Of a DNA stretch of 64,000 nucleotides, positions 36,255 to 47,105 are shown piece after piece. The DNA is from Leptasterias polaris (taxonomy: Eukaryota > Echinodermata > Asteroidea > Forcipulatida > Asteriidae). The translations under genes were made by a program, and so were the position numbers. The DNA lies in contig JAZGTN010000001.1 of assembly GCA_037783415.1 (NCBI GenBank), forward strand, positions 1,240,001 through 1,304,000, in the 5' to 3' direction. The notes beneath the pieces were generated by a model that was given only the letters and a program-made list of their open reading frames with translations, made no database searches and was not told the origin of the DNA. Numbering within the stretch: position 1 is the first letter of the stretch; every line of letters starts with the position of its first letter.

Positions 36255-36288
36255 ATTGTTAAAATGCAACACTTAAGTTTTTAGAGTG
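36255..36288 (-). repeat. Right terminal inverted repeat of the 12-kb element
   Basis: Reads on the minus strand CACTCTAAAAACT, then TAAGTGTT and TTAACA-like motifs, matching the left end. Confidence 0.7.
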
Positions 36289-36850
36289 TATGTAGGTGTT
36301 TAGGTAGGTCATTTCACTTTTTAGGTTTCAAGAAGAGACATGTATCTTGCACTTATTGTTAGGCAACTATGCTCCAATGCATTTAAAGAAATTAGTTGGT
36401 CAATGGAGAGGTTTTAAAACTTATACAGAATCATATGAGTGGTCCTTAACTGCAAACCATGGCTTTAGTATTGCAAATTTTAAGTCTCAATCAAGAGTTT
36501 GGACATAAAGTGGCTCTTCGTGAAAACGGTGACGTGTTGCTATTGCTTTACCCCACCCTCCAAAGTTGTTTGATTTCCTTAGCTTTGGAGGGCCTAATTT
36601 TGAATAACTTTTTTGATATTGGAAGATTGAGGGCGTGGTTGTAATTTTGGATGACTATGGAAGATTGATGATAGCTGGCTCAATAAAATGCTGTTCGAAG
36701 TTGAAGAATAGAGAGCATAATTTGATTCAAACCTGTGAAGATCACACAGGAAGAAAGGCATCAGGCCACTGGAGAAAAGAAGGTTGGGTTTATCAATATT
36801 TAAAACATTCATGTTTGGAAATATTTTTTTTTGTCAATTTTAATTTTTCT
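36289..36850. other. No gene recognised
   Basis: Open frames here lack domains. Region between the 12-kb element and the Penelope fragment. Confidence 0.35.
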
Positions 36851-37149
36851 ACAATATTTTCTTGCACACCAGGTTGGGGAATGGCCTCCCTGCGCTGTGG
36901 TACTATGCCACCTGCGAACCAAGGGTTGGCGGGGTCGAGAACTCTTAAATTGCTGACTCGACGGCGGGGTACGCACAGTGATTTGGCCAGACCACGATTT
37001 GATGTGTGGGTCCTTATATATATTGTAAGAGGAAGAGATTGTCATATCAAAAAGTTTTTGAAAAACAGAGTAAAAGAAATTAGAATATATAGGCAATCAA
37101 ATCAAAAACTTGCGGGGACAACCTTGTAAAAAACTCTTTTAGAAGTAGT

Positions 37150-38330
37150 GTTTGTTTGGAATGTGTATTCAGCTCTGCTCATCAGGAGAATGATGATGCT
37201 GAGGTTTAAGTAGGGATTGAGGGATGGGCATTTGGGCAAGAAGGGTCCAAGCTGTTCTTGACCGGTGATGCATGGGAGTTGACTGCTGGCTGGATGTGTT
37301 CCTGTTATGGTGAGCTGTTGATGAAAGGGTGTGCTTGAGTATAGAGATGACCAGATGTCGTTGATGAAGAAATTGATGTTTTATGGAACTGTGTTATGTG
37401 ACTTGATTTTGATGGCTTCCCTCAATCTGTGTTGGTACCAGGACATGACAGGGGCAATGAGCTTGGTGTTTATTTCAGTCGATGTGGTGTTCTTGGTCAT
37501 GAGTGTTTGATGATGGCTGACTTATCAAGGTGTCCTACAGTCTGCTGTGTGCTTGGTGTTCCTTGATTCCTATAGATATGTTGTGACCGGTCTCCCTGAT
37601 GTATAGTTTATCACATTCACAGGGAATACGGTAAACCCCAGCCTTGTCTTGAGTGTCTTACTGGTCCTTGTGTGTTTGGTGTGATGCATGGATGTTGTTT
37701 GGTCCCTTGTGGAGGATCTTGAGTTGTGCTAGGTTGAAGAAACCCTGAAGCTTGTGTGATTTGTGACTGATGTATGGGAGGGACATTGGACTTGAACTGT
37801 AGTCTTTCTTTTGATGGGAGGCTTAACTTGAAGACTGGGGCAAAGATCGGCATTCTTGATGGAGTCCAGTTCAAACTCTTTCCATGAACAAGGACCGATA
37901 GAGGACTGCGATAGAGTACAGTAGTTCCCATGGCAGCTTCAGAGGTTTGTTCAAAGAATTTATCTCTCCACCTGAAGCAAGATGATGATACACAAGTCAG
38001 GAGTCGGTGGTGCATTTGTTCTGGAGTGAGGCTTGTGCACTCACCAAAAGCACCAATGTGTTCTCGCTGATGGCAGGGTTATCTTGTGGAGATTTGGCGA
38101 TATGAGGCATGTTTCTTTTGCTGGTATGTTGGTGAAGAAGAAGACTATGTTAAAACTTACTAGAATGTTTGATTGACTCAAAAGATGTGCTTGATGATGA
38201 CAATGACAAACTGGCTGGAGTTCTTGATGTGGTCTGGCTGTTTTGTAGGTCAGGGAATTCCTATAAACTATGATGAGGCAGAGAGGAACACCTCTGTCGA
38301 GACCACACAGTTTCTTCTCAAAACTCAAAA
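37150..38330 (-). pseudogene. Penelope-like retroelement fragment (RT and GIY-YIG)
   Basis: Minus-strand conceptual frames show VSFNIVFFFTNIPAKET (RT core) near 38,150-38,095, FRWRDKFFEQTSEAAMGTT (RT catalytic region neighbourhood) near 37,970-37,910, then GVYRIPCECDKLYI and ETGHN of a GIY-YIG endonuclease near 37,640-37,580. RT followed by GIY-YIG is diagnostic of Penelope-like elements. Stops and frameshifts between the motifs show it is dead. The endonuclease tail decays toward 37,150. Confidence 0.82.
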
Positions 38331-38499
38331 AAAGAAAAAATTATACAAAGTTGTACTCGCAAGTTTACTACAATCTTGTAGAACTTTTGTCTCAATCTTC
38401 CAAAGTTCCCAAGGCTGTAGTACACACATGTCACAAGGCCCTAGAATTTCAAATATATCCAGCATTGTGTGCAAAACAAACATAACAATTTAGTAAAAA

Positions 38500-39390
38500 A
38501 ATACCTGTATAAAGTGTATCGGAAAATGAAGCATTTATTTAATTTTGTTTTTATTGTAAAATTATGTACAGTTTGTCAATTACTATGTCAAAAAGTGCCA
38601 AGGCTGCAAAATTTAATGCTCAAAATGGTTGAAATTAATTGCTATGATGGATGCAGTTTTCAGCATCTGAAATTGTCTTATTTAAAAACCTTTGAAGCCC
38701 TAAATATTTATACAATTAATTATGTATTTTTTATTGAATTGAATGTAAAGCCTTGTGGTACCTTTAAGCTGTGATTGTCAATTGTTATATCCAAAAGTGT
38801 CAAGGCTGCAGACTTGAAAGCAACTTAAAATTGTTGAAATTAATCTATAATGGATCCAGTTTTCAGCATCTGAAAGTATCTTATTTGAAAACTGTCTAAG
38901 GCCTGAAAATGTATAGTGATATTTATGTATTTTTTTTCTAATTGAATTTAAAGCCCTGTGGTACCATTAAGCATTGATTGTCAATTACTATGTCCAAAAG
39001 TGCCAAGGCTGCAAACCTGAATGCAACTCAAAAATTGTTCAAATTAATAGCTATAAGAGATGCAGTTTTCAGCATCTGAAAGTATCTTATTTGAAAACTT
39101 TCTAAGGCCTTAAATATTTGTTGAAGTAATTATGTATTTTTTATCTAATTGAATGTAAAGCCTTGTGGTGCCATTAAGCCTTGATTGTCAATTAATGTCA
39201 AAAAGCCAAGGCTGCAAACTGGAATGCAACTCACAATTGTTTAAATTAATATATACATGTATATAGCTTTAATGATTGCAGTTTCAAATTGACTTTCTAA
39301 GGCCCTAGATCTTTATAGAAATATTAATGTATTGTTTATTTAATTGAATGTAAAGCCTTGTGGTACCATTAAGCCTTGATTGTTACTTGT
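38500..39390. repeat. About 205-bp satellite, 4-5 copies
   Basis: GATTGTCAATT recurs near 38,571, 38,773, 38,977 and 39,184 (spacing 202-207). Each unit also carries GTGCCAAGGCTGCA(A/G)A, GCAGTTTTCAGCATCTGAAA and AAAGCCTTGTGGT. Divergence between units is moderate. Confidence 0.9.
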
Positions 39391-39718
39391 TGTATTATTT
39401 CATTCAGTAGTTATGTTGATGGATTCAGGGCTTGTTCCAGAGACATATTTCCAGGAGTTTGAGTCAATTATCTTGCTGGGGGAGGGAAGGGTTCAGCAGC
39501 CACTGGTTTCTGATCCATGAAGTGTCAAGTCAGACTGGCAGATGTTTGGTTAAACAGTGTAGGGGGATGGGGTTGGGAATGGGGAACTATACCTTGCCTC
39601 TGGATCTGCCATGGTGATTTAACACTACAGGAAAGCTCCATTAAAGAATTTCTGAGTTTGTCCATGTGACACTCTTTAGTTTCGAGGTCATACTAATTAG
39701 GGACAGAGGACTCGGCTG
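39391..39718. other. No gene recognised
   Basis: Single-copy DNA; a 61-codon plus frame has no domain. Confidence 0.35.
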
Positions 39719-40436
39719 TTGTACTTCACTGTTAAGTTATAGAGTTTATTTCAATCCTGAAAGAATAGAAGACGAAGAAAATACACATGAAGGTTCGTCT
39801 TCTATCAGAATGGGAATCCGTGAAATTAATAATATAAAATAACAAAGCATATTTAGATTTCATAAACGATTGATGTTAAAACATAAAGGTTTGCTTAAGG
39901 CACTTTAACAAGGAAAATAAGATGGCGCAACGGTTCCCGCCAAAAGCTTGCTGACGGCCGCCATCTTGAAAATCCATGACTTTCTGTGTTACAGACCTCG
40001 TAAATGCAAATAAATATAATGGTTGGATGTAAATAATCACGTCTGTGAAAAGTATTTACTTAGGAACTTATTTACAGTGAGATTAGGCTGAATATCTCAA
40101 TATGCAGGAATACGAGTCATCTCGCAAACGATACAAGCTTAACTAGCAAAATAACGATAAATCATAAATAAACGAAATACAATACAATAATGAAATATAA
40201 AATAAGAAAATCGTTACCTGAAAGAATAGAAGACGAAGAAAATACACATGAAGGTTCGTCTTCTATCAGAATGGGAATGAAGGCAGAACCTAGTGAGCGC
40301 CGTCAACGGTGTTTAAACTAATTTGAATTTGAATTGAGGATGGATTACAATGTGATGAATATTTATACGAATAGTTACGTAAGGCATGGACGAATGCATT
40401 CAAAATTAGAGGGGGGTATTATTCATACCGGTTACA
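39719..40436 (-). mobile_element. 3' LTR of an LTR retrotransposon, minus orientation
   Basis: Read on the minus strand, a polypurine tract ACAGAGGGGAGAA is followed directly by TGTAACCGG at 40,436, the classic junction of internal region and 3' LTR. The other LTR border (near 39,719, ...ACAACA) is a guess. The LTR contains a 60-bp sequence twice (39,758 and 40,219), each able to form an AGAAGACGAA/TTCGTCTTCT hairpin. Confidence 0.55.
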
Positions 40437-40831
40437 TTCTCCCCTCTGTTAAAAAAATGTCGGCCCCGACATTTTACAGATTTACCTAGGCCGATTTCAA
40501 TAAACACTTAATTACCTACGGAAAAAAATATCATGGAGAGAAAATGTAATTTAATTTCACTCCGCAACTTATGCTATACGTAAACTAGGTATGTGACCAT
40601 ACAGCTTTACTTTCTGGCATCTTCTAGAAATTGTCACAATAACGCAACTGAAAGTTGACCTCAACGTTTCTTTGTGTGTTGTCCTTTTTGCACACACGAG
40701 GAATACAAAAAAATAAATACTTGGCAGATGTTGACCTTAACTTTTATAAGGAAACCTTTTACAAAATGTAAACAAAATTATACACTTGTTGATCTTTATA
40801 CAATACAAATAAAACAGCAGTTATTAAGTAA

Positions 40832-40987
40832 CTAATTAGTCTCGATCTGTGAGAGGAGGAATCTTCTGCCAACTTTCTTTCTAACTTCAGCCATCTTAGG
40901 ACTTTTCCACCTCGCCCACAACTTCTTACCAATTTTTAGCTTGGACTTATAGAGCTCTTCCACTCGGAAATCCTTAGGTATGATCAT
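40832..40987 (-). CDS. Small ORF upstream of the LTR, likely retroelement remnant
   Basis: 51 codons, ATG at 40,987 and TAG at 40,832. Very basic peptide (starts MIIPKDFRVEELYKSKLKIG, includes LWARWKSPKM). It sits about 400 bp upstream of the polypurine tract in the same orientation, so it is probably the 3' coding remnant of the LTR element. No family recognised. Confidence 0.4.
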   Translation of the reverse strand: MIIPKDFRVEELYKSKLKIGKKLWARWKSPKMAEVRKKVGRRFLLSQIETN

Positions 40988-41005
40988 ATTGAATTACTTT
41001 GGTCA

Positions 41006-41365
41006 TTGAAGGCACTAGACACGTTTGGTAATTACTCAAAATATATATTAGCATAAAAACTTAGTGTAACACATTTTGAGAAACGACTCCCTCTGAAGTA
41101 ATGTAGTTTTTGAGAAAGAGGTAACTTCCCACTAAAATATTTGAATCTGAAAAAGACTTCAGGCCTGAAGCCTTTTCAGGCATCTGAAAACACAAATTTG
41201 TGCAACAAGGGTGTTTTTCTTTCATTATTTTCTTGCAACTTCGATGACCAGTTGAGCCCAAATTTTCACAGGTTTGTTACTTTATGCAAATGTTGGGATA
41301 CACATGGATACACCAAGTGAGAATACTGGTCTTTGACAATTATCAAACGTGTCCAGTGCCTTTAA
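41006..41365. mobile_element. TTAA-flanked MITE, copy 2
   Basis: Left TTGAAGGCACTAGACACGTT, right complementary with CCAGTGCCTTTAA. Internal landmarks CGACTCCCTCTGAAGTAATG, AACTTCGATGACCAGTTGAG and TTTTCACAGGTTTGTTAC. I recall this family as abundant in sea star assemblies (recollection). Confidence 0.85.
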
Positions 41366-41632
41366 ACTTAAGGGATGAACAGTTAAACTGCCTGGGGCAG
41401 TCAGCAGCCCTACTGGTCTGTGCATGATCCAACAGTCCACTGTTTGGAAAGAGATTTACATAGAGATAATAGGTGTGAGCTGTCAGATGAAATGAATGTT
41501 GCATTTTAGCTTCTGTCTCTACTCTTGGTAACATTTTCCAGTGAGTTGACCAACCATTTGAAACCATTCTGCACTGGTTGTGTATGATGGCACAACTGTG
41601 CACATAACATGTGTGTACTGTGTAGATGCATT
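41366..41632. repeat. Left part of an older repeat split by the 4.2-kb element
   Basis: Shares, in opposite orientation to the 48,655-48,880 copy, AGTGAGTTGACCAA, GGCACAACTGTGCAC and TGTGTA(G/C)ATGCATT. The remaining part resumes at 45,863. Confidence 0.8.
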
Positions 41633-41639
41633 CCCTTAC

Positions 41640-42400
41640 AAAAAAGTTCTATAGAATTCTATAAAAAAAAATCTATAGAATTTCTATAGGCAATTCTATA
41701 GAAATGTTTTATAGAGATTCTTTAGAAAAGTGGGCCACTTTTCTATACGAATTCTATATAAATCTATAACGGACCTCTATAGAATCTCTATAAAACATTC
41801 TATAGAATGGCCTATAGAAATTCTATAGACCATTTTTATAGAATTCTATAGACTTTTTTTTATAGAATGATATACTTTTTTTAATAGAATTCTATAGAAC
41901 TTTCTATAAACAATTTAATAGAATTCTATAGAAATTTAATCTCTTTTCTATAAAACCTGGAATAGGATTCTATAGAAAATTTGATGTTTCTATAAACCAT
42001 TTAATAGAATTCTATAGAAATTAGGTCACTTTTCTATAAACCATTTAATAGAATTCTATAGAAATTAGGTCGCTTTTCTATAAACCATTTAATAGAATTC
42101 TATAGAAATTAGGTCGCTTTTCTATAAACCATTTAATAGAATTCTATAGAAATTTGGCATCTTTTCTATAAAACCTGCAATAGAATTCTATAGAAATCTG
42201 GCTTTTTCTATAAACCATTTTTAATAAAATTCTATAGAAATTATTTGGCATCTTTTCTATGAAATATCAATAAAATTCTTTAGAAATCTCGCTTTTTCTA
42301 TAAACCATTTGATAGAATTCTATAGAAATTTGGCATCCTTTTTTATAAAATATGCAATAAAATTCCATAGAAATCTGGCAAATTTGCTATACACCATATT
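41640..42400. repeat. Left subterminal TTCTATAGAA array
   Basis: Part of the array is a regular tandem repeat of about 57-60 bp (AATTCTATAGAAATTAGGTC, CTTTTCTATAAACCATTTAA) from about 41,960 to 42,190; the rest is irregular. Confidence 0.9.
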
Positions 42401-42672
42401 CATTAGAAAATGTGCCTATTTTCTATAAAACGTTCAATATAAAAGTAATTCTTGAGAAATCCTTGTTTTTTAATTATATATGAAAGTCTTTATTTCAAAT
42501 GACGATGTTAAGGAAAACAAAATGTTGCTTTCTTGTTTACTACCTACTTCTTAATTTATTCTCAGCGTTGGGTGTATACGACCTAAAATGACATGGCAAT
42601 ACAAAATGTAATCGTATCATACATAATATCATTACAGTTCAAACATTTGGAAACATCGGTAATTTAAGAATT

Positions 42673-42866
42673 TTAAAGGTAGGTTATACGTCTTTGGTAA
42701 TTTCTCCACAAAGTCTCAACGTCCGTGATGTCCAAAAGTCGAGCAGGCCTCTTGATCATACGGTGTCCAACACCAAGGGACGTGCTTGGTCCTGCCTCAT
42801 CATCGTCGTTGGCATCGTTGTTTGCCACCAAGTTCTGTCGTTGTTTTTCCAGGTCACGTTGTTTTC
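42673..42866 (-). CDS. 4.2-kb element gene, 3' exon
   Basis: 194 nt, entering in phase 1 after ATGCATTCAAG and ending TAA at 42,673-42,675. Encodes KQRDLEKQRQNLVANNDAND, an acidic DDDEAGPSTS linker and a HRMIKRPARLLDITDVETLW terminus. Joins in frame to the exon at 44,318. Confidence 0.6.
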
Positions 42867-43494
42867 CTTGAATGCATGGGGGAAAAAATTAATAAATAAA
42901 AACAGGCCCCTAAAACTAACAAGAAAGCAGTTGCAGTTCTTTTTTGCACAAGCATGACAAGAAACATCTCACTTTTTGGGCGCTGCAGTACTACACCAGT
43001 GCCAGTAGGCCTAAAGTACTACTCAGACTTTTTAGATCGTAGGGGCCCAACGCCTGGTCACCTAATTTAGGCAGTAGGGCGGGGTCTACTATTAGTATTA
43101 CTAATTACCGACAACTCACGACAACCCACGACAACTCGTTCAAAATGCACTAAAAATAAAATCCTAAAACAAAAGGAAAAGTATATTTGATATATCTCAT
43201 ACAATCATCTTCTGGGAAAGAATTTTGAAGAGTATACCTACACTTTTTTTTGGGGGGGGGGGTTCTGAACCCCCCCAAAACAGGGTTTTCTGCTGGATTT
43301 TTTTTCGGTGTTTGCATTTGCACCCATTGAGAACTAATGAATAGCCTAGGTCTATTTTCTTGAGATTTTAGGCTGTTGGTAGCCTATAGTATCATAAATT
43401 AGCCGAGGAAGGAAGGAGCCTTAGGCTATCGAAGTACAACGTTGTTAGGCCTACTAATTTCGGTCCAATAATGTCCAAAACTTGGCAATTGTAT

Positions 43495-44246
43495 AGGCCT
43501 AGGCTACTCCTAGAACTATGAGGTTCATTCCGCTATCGTCTCCATTACCCTCATAGGGTGACATGTACAAAATCCTATTCGAAACTTTTTTCCCTTCACG
43601 TTTCTGCACCTACAGTTAATTTCCCAAACCGGATCTCGCCAAAATTAGGCTCTATGTGTTCCTTATACTCTCATCGAGCTCGGGTTGGGTCCAGAAAATC
43701 CACTCCGCAAAACAAAAGTTGCAAAAAGTGATAAATTCTCACCGTTTTCAGAATCCTCGCCTTCCGTTAACAAAATGGCCGCCGTTGAAATTTTCCTCCT
43801 GGTAATGCTTCGCGCTACGCTGGTAACGATTATCAACGATTCACGTATACAGAACATTGGTTGTTGTGGACCAGCATTGCGCCTATGATTGTATACGTGA
43901 ACCGTTGGATTTGTTACCAGCGTAGCACGCAGCATTACCAGCTCAAAAATTTCAACGGCGGCCATTTTGTTAACGGAAGGCGAGGATTCTGAAAACGGTG
44001 AGAATTTATCACTTTTTGCAACTTTTGTTTTGCGGAGTGGATTTTCTGGACCCAACCCGAGCTCGATGAGAGTATAAGGAACACATAGAGCCTAATTTTG
44101 GCGAGATCCATTTTGGGAAATTAACTGTAGGTGCAGAAACGTGAAGGGCAAAAAGTTTCGAATAGGATTTTGTACATGTCACTCTATGAGGGTAATGGAG
44201 ACGATAGCGGAATGAACCTCATAGTTCTAGGAGTAGGCCTAGGCCT
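43495..44246. repeat. Near-perfect 750-bp palindrome
   Basis: Arms of about 365 bp (from 43,495 and to about 44,246) read alike on opposite strands, including GGCCTACTCCTAGAACTAT, GGTAATGGAGACGATAGCGG and CGGAGTGGATTTTCTGGACC. The centre near 43,860-43,890 is a short GTATAC-flanked spacer. It lies within the intron of the element gene. Identical start frames on both strands are produced by the symmetry. Confidence 0.92.
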
Positions 44247-44317
44247 AGTCGATTACTTCTTATCCTTATGGTAGCCTAATAATACTAGCCTTATTTCGCC
44301 GAAAAATTAAACCTTAC

Positions 44318-44525
44318 CGTATGCAAGCAACATGGCTGGTGCCGACTCTTCGCCCTTCTTCCAATAAAAATCGAACACTTGGCCGATTTTGTCCTGCAGC
44401 TGCCCGTCCTCTTCCCGGTTAAGATCGTGCAGACACTTTTTCATCGGGAGTACATCCCAGGAGTCTTCGTCAACCCACTTCACCAGGACGTACCCGGCCC
44501 AGCAGTACTCGGGTTGACGCTCTTG
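44318..44525 (-). CDS. 4.2-kb element gene, 5' recognised exon
   Basis: 208 nt, 69 codons plus one base, donor GTAAGG at 44,317. GC-rich relative to its surroundings. Encodes YVLVKWVDEDSWDVLPMKKC and a QDKIGQVFDFYWKKGEES helix. A (V/L)KW-x-D-x-(S/D)-(W/V)-(D/S)-V-(L/V)P motif is common near the N-terminus of BEN-domain-type proteins in animals (family recollection); no BEN domain itself is visible. No in-frame start was found; the exon is bounded upstream by a possible acceptor GGATAG. Confidence 0.6.
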
Positions 44526-45199
44526 CTATCCATATTATTATTGATCAAACAACTTTGATTTGAATAACAATAAAATTACAATAATATTATGAAGGCGGGT
44601 GTAAAGGTTGAAAGTCAAAACGCAGATCGAAGCAGAACGGATGATGAATGAAACTGCCAATGTGGCATGTCGCCCGTTGACCTGGCCGCACGTTGATCGG
44701 CTTAGCTTGTTTATTGTGCGTGACGTAGAAATCACAATATAATATTTATACTGATTTATGTATTGCTAAGAGGAGAAAAAAACAGATTTAAATATATATC
44801 ATTAAAAAAGAAATTACTGTAAATTTTGTATCGTGACATTTTATTTTTATAATCTTTATCATGAAGATAAATGTACAGTTTAATTGAAATTAAATATATG
44901 TAATATTTTTAAATATGTGAACGAGCTAATGATATCGCAAGCTTGACCCCAGAGGTTGTTACGCGTACTTGCTACGATGTAATGACCGCGTGAGTCCGAT
45001 GTTGAATGGAAGTGCCTTACATATGTATAGTGACGTCTGGATACTAGGTAATTTGTCCCTATTTGCTCATGCATTACTTGTCACCAGACTTTGTAACTTG
45101 GATGCGAGCGTAACTTCCGCAGTTGTGCAATATCTACCGTCGTAGGTTTTACAAAAGCACGAATGAGTTTTGGGATGCAGCTCTTTAAAACATGCACAC

Positions 45200-45850
45200 T
45201 TGGAAACATACTTTTCTATAGACATTTAGGTCAATGGAAAATGTGCTTTATAATTATACAGGGGAACCAACAACCATAGTGTTCGTTTGAGCTTCGGGGA
45301 TGCTAGTTTTCAAAATTTAATTTTCTGTAGAGATTTAGGTCAATGGAAAAACGTATGCTATTATAGACTTCTATAGAGGAAACCTATTTCTATAGACAAC
45401 CTAAAAGCTGTATAGAGAAGCGGGGACTCCACTTTTGAAAATAAACGTTTTTATAGAAATGTTGATCTATAGAAAACGTATTCTATAGAATTCTATAAAG
45501 GAAACCGATTTCTATAGACAAACTTAAAAAATCTATAGAGAAGCGGGGACGCCATTTTAAAAAATTAACTTTTCTATAGAAATTTAGATCTATAGAAAAC
45601 TTATTCTATAGAATTCTACAGAAGAAACCGATTTCTATAGACAACCGTAAAAATTCTATAGAGAAGCAGGGACGCCATTTTTTTAAATTAAATTTTCTAT
45701 AGAAATTTAGATCTATAGAAAACTTATTCTATAGAATTCTATAGAGGAAACCGATTTCTATAGATAATCCTTAAAAGTTCTATAGAGAATCTGGAATGTT
45801 ATAGAGTTCTATAGAACTCTATAAAGCGTTCTATAGAATTCTATAAAACT
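45200..45850. repeat. Right subterminal TTCTATAGAA array
   Basis: Tandem units of about 115-120 bp (TTCTATAG-A-ATTTAGATCTATAGAAAAC, AGGAAACCGATTTCTATAGA, GAAGC(G/A)GGGAC(G/T)CCA), orientation opposite to the left array. Confidence 0.88.
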
Positions 45851-45862
45851 TTTTTGTAAGGG

Positions 45863-45965
45863 TTTACCACATGATATTACATTGCAGGCTGGCATACATG
45901 TAGTTTATCTACCATTCAAAACCACAGTGGATGATATTGAATGGTCAGACAGTAGAAGGGTTAAT
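45863..45965. repeat. Right part of the split older repeat
   Basis: GCAGGCTGGCA, ATCTACCATTCAAAACCACAG and TTGAATGGTCAGACAG match the 48,655-48,880 copy in inverted orientation. Confidence 0.8.
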
Positions 45966-46890
45966 GGAGCTTTCCCGTAATGAAATGATGATAGGATTAG
46001 GAACAAACTTTGTACTTTTACTTCATCATCACAAATTATAAAGTACTTATTCAAATTATACTTTTTGTGCAAATTGTTCTGATTGTTTTACTCTGGAAAC
46101 AAAAGACCATAACTAATGTGAGATTTAAAGTTGTTTAGCTAAAGCTTTTATAAACCCCTACCTAAACTTAGATTTAAGTGCTGTGGTCGCGTTTCATGAT
46201 TTTTTTCACCATTAATTCAAGGGGTTCTAAGTGGCAGTTATGCCATAAATTACAAATTTTGTTCCTTGATTTTATTATTATAATTTTTTGGGGGAGGGCT
46301 ATTGGTGGTAGGGAGGAATGTTTATTTTACATACATGACTGTATTTTGCTTCTTATTAGAAGCATCCTGTTTGAGCTTAATCAGCAGCTGGACTTGGTTT
46401 CATGTGACGATGGCCTCCAGAAATTTAGAAAAACGGGTCCCGTTATGTACTGACTTCCATTAAGTTTGACCAACCTGTGTGTTGGTTTATTATATTATTT
46501 TGCTTCTTGTCTGGAGCACCATGTTTGAGTTGAGTCAGCAGTTGGATTCAGTTTTTCAATTACGAGTGTTTAGTCCAATGATTGACTTTCATAAACTTCC
46601 CTTTGACCAACCTGGGTGATCATGATACCTGTGGATGTGAACTTTTTCTTGCTGGGAGCATCACAGTTGAATTTGTCAGCAGCTGGATTTGGATATTATC
46701 CAAGTCCTGACTACATGGACCGTGTAATACATAAAAGCTGTTTCCAAGAGTATCACCAAGACACGTATTGTTGTGTCAGTGGAAAAACAATATCATTTTA
46801 TCTCCTTAAAAAAAACTTTTACGCGAGTTCGATGTCAAAACGTTGTATCTCCCTTGAAATAGCCCGATGTACACACAAAACAAATATGCC
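45966..46890. other. No gene recognised
   Basis: Contains two similar blocks (about 46,330-46,480 and 46,500-46,690) with GAGCTTAATCAGCAGCTGGA / GAGTTGAGTCAGCAGTTGGA and a FACE-like unclassified pattern GACCAACCTG; an old tandem duplication. No exon supported. Confidence 0.4.
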
Positions 46891-46911
46891 CCAACGATGT
46901 TTTTGCACAGC

Positions 46912-47105
46912 CCATTTTCCTGCAAGATACAACATTTTTGCAAAATCGATTTACCATAATTTTCCTGTGAAATACGACATTTTAGCAAAATTTAGATTCA
47001 ACGGTTTTGCATGGACACTTTTCCTGCGAGATACAACGTTTTTGCACAGACTATTTTCCTGTGAGATACAACGTTTTAGCAAAACTGAGATACACGGTTT
47101 GTTGC
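46912..47105. repeat. Four diverged repeats of about 50 bp
   Basis: Units centre on TTTTCCTG(C/T)GA(G/A)ATACAACG followed by TTTTTGCA or TTTTAGCA. The long plus-strand frame (46,616-47,110) runs through them and is not a recognised gene. Confidence 0.7.

Larger units (their letters stand above)
24039..36288 (-). mobile_element. 12.25-kb terminal-inverted-repeat element carrying a multi-exon gene
   Basis: Left end CACTCTAAAAACT (24,039) is matched in reverse complement at the right (ends 36,288). The inverted similarity continues through AAGTGTT, and the immediate flanks are also complementary (ACATA/TATGT). A TA lies on both sides, so a 2-bp target duplication is possible. The left subterminal region has tandem GTGTT-rich repeats; the right has similar motifs. 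Inside is one spliced gene on the minus strand, open from 34,801 to 28,687. The CACT ends recall CACTA/EnSpm elements, but no tnp2-type transposase was found, so the superfamily is unproven. Younger MITEs and a SINE have inserted into it. Confidence 0.65.
41633..45862 (-). mobile_element. 4.2-kb terminal-inverted-repeat element
   Basis: Ends CCCTTACAAAAAAGTT and its complement, each followed by TTCTATAGAATTCTATA. Long subterminal arrays of TTCTATAGAA motifs lie at 41,640-42,400 and 45,200-45,850. Two spliced coding exons on the minus strand and a 750-bp palindrome lie inside. The flanks (…GCATT / TTTACC…) resume an older repeat whose uninterrupted copy is at 48,655-48,880. Target duplication is unclear (TT at most). 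The superfamily is not assigned. Confidence 0.8.

Noticed and set aside
36635..37129. 164-aa plus-strand frame
   Set aside because: Overlaps AT-rich sequence beside the Penelope remnant; no domain and mixed composition.
43663..44055. Two proteins starting MGPENPLRKT on opposite strands
   Set aside because: Both come from the arms of one palindrome; no splice or codon evidence for either.
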